From: Buchnera aphidicola (Chaitophorus populicola)
GTDB lineage: Bacteria; Pseudomonadota; Gammaproteobacteria; Enterobacterales; Enterobacteriaceae
Length of the DNA stretch: 64,000 nt
Assembly: GCF_964058995.1 (NCBI RefSeq)
Contig: NZ_OZ060382.1
Location: 372,001-436,000 of the forward strand
Direction: 5' to 3'
Shown: piece by piece, positions 63,885 to 64,000 of the stretch
Layout of the letters: every line of letters begins with the position of its first letter
Numbering within the stretch: the first letter of the stretch is position 1
Made by a program: the position numbers and the translations under genes
The notes under the pieces: generated by a model
Database searches by the model: none
What the model was told of the DNA's origin: nothing
The model's input: only the letters and a program-made list of their open reading frames with translations

Positions 63885-64000
63885 ATCAAAAAGATATAAA
63901 AAAATTTAATATATAAATCAGTTATATAAAAAAATCTAATTTTTATAATTAATAAATAATTTTATTTTATTAATTTAAATATTTATATTTAATTTAAATT

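Overview
The window is a very A+T-rich stretch of bacterial chromosome with short spacers, an Escherichia coli-like local gene order that has many genes deleted, and no mobile DNA. It most resembles Buchnera aphidicola, the nutritional endosymbiont of aphids. Three features support this: the 23S-5S rRNA operon carries no 16S gene and sits in the order aroE, tRNA-Glu, 23S, 5S; genes for essential-amino-acid precursors are kept (aroE, aroK, aroB); and regulators, recombination genes and envelope genes are sparse. The assignment is an inference from layout and protein similarity remembered by eye. No database search was run.

Layout. Bases 1-5320: the end of nusB, tusE, then the cytochrome bo oxidase operon cyoABCDE on the minus strand. 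Bases 5589-19809 (plus strand): bolA, then the proteostasis block tig-clpP-clpX-lon-ppiD, the ABC exporter pair mdlA-mdlB, a gamma-only dnaX, ybaB and adk. The 4.5S RNA gene (minus strand) lies in front of dnaX. Bases 19823-22922: tRNA-Arg(UCU), folD, cysS, ybeD, cspE. Bases 23051-28117 (minus strand): rRNA terminator, 5S, 23S, tRNA-Glu(UUC), a strong promoter, aroE, tsaC. Bases 28228-29666: def and fmt. Bases 29699-49037 (minus strand): the complete alpha, spc, S10 and str translation operons followed by tusBCD, including the small genes rpmJ and rpmD. Bases 49291-64000: tsgA, trpS, rpe, aroB, aroK, tRNA-Ser(GGA), deoD, deoB, prfC, ansA, nfuA, bioH, ssb, dusA and dnaB.

How the genes work together. 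Most of the content is translation: 28 ribosomal proteins, EF-Tu, EF-G, RF3, two aminoacyl-tRNA synthetases, three tRNAs, two rRNAs, initiator-Met formylation and deformylation (fmt, def), and tRNA modification (tusB, C, D and E for 2-thiouridine; tsaC for t6A; dusA for dihydrouridine). SecY and 4.5S RNA serve protein export. Energy comes through the bo3 quinol oxidase. Shikimate enzymes, FolD, Rpe, DeoB/DeoD and BioH represent host-relevant or salvage metabolism.

I found no CRISPR array, prophage, insertion sequence, toxin system or unknown gene cluster. The points worth a second look are erosion and architecture: dnaX without the tau part, no recR or htpG between ybaB and adk, long homopolymers at gene junctions, adenine at the discriminator position of all three tRNAs, and several long A+T-only inverted repeats at transcript ends.
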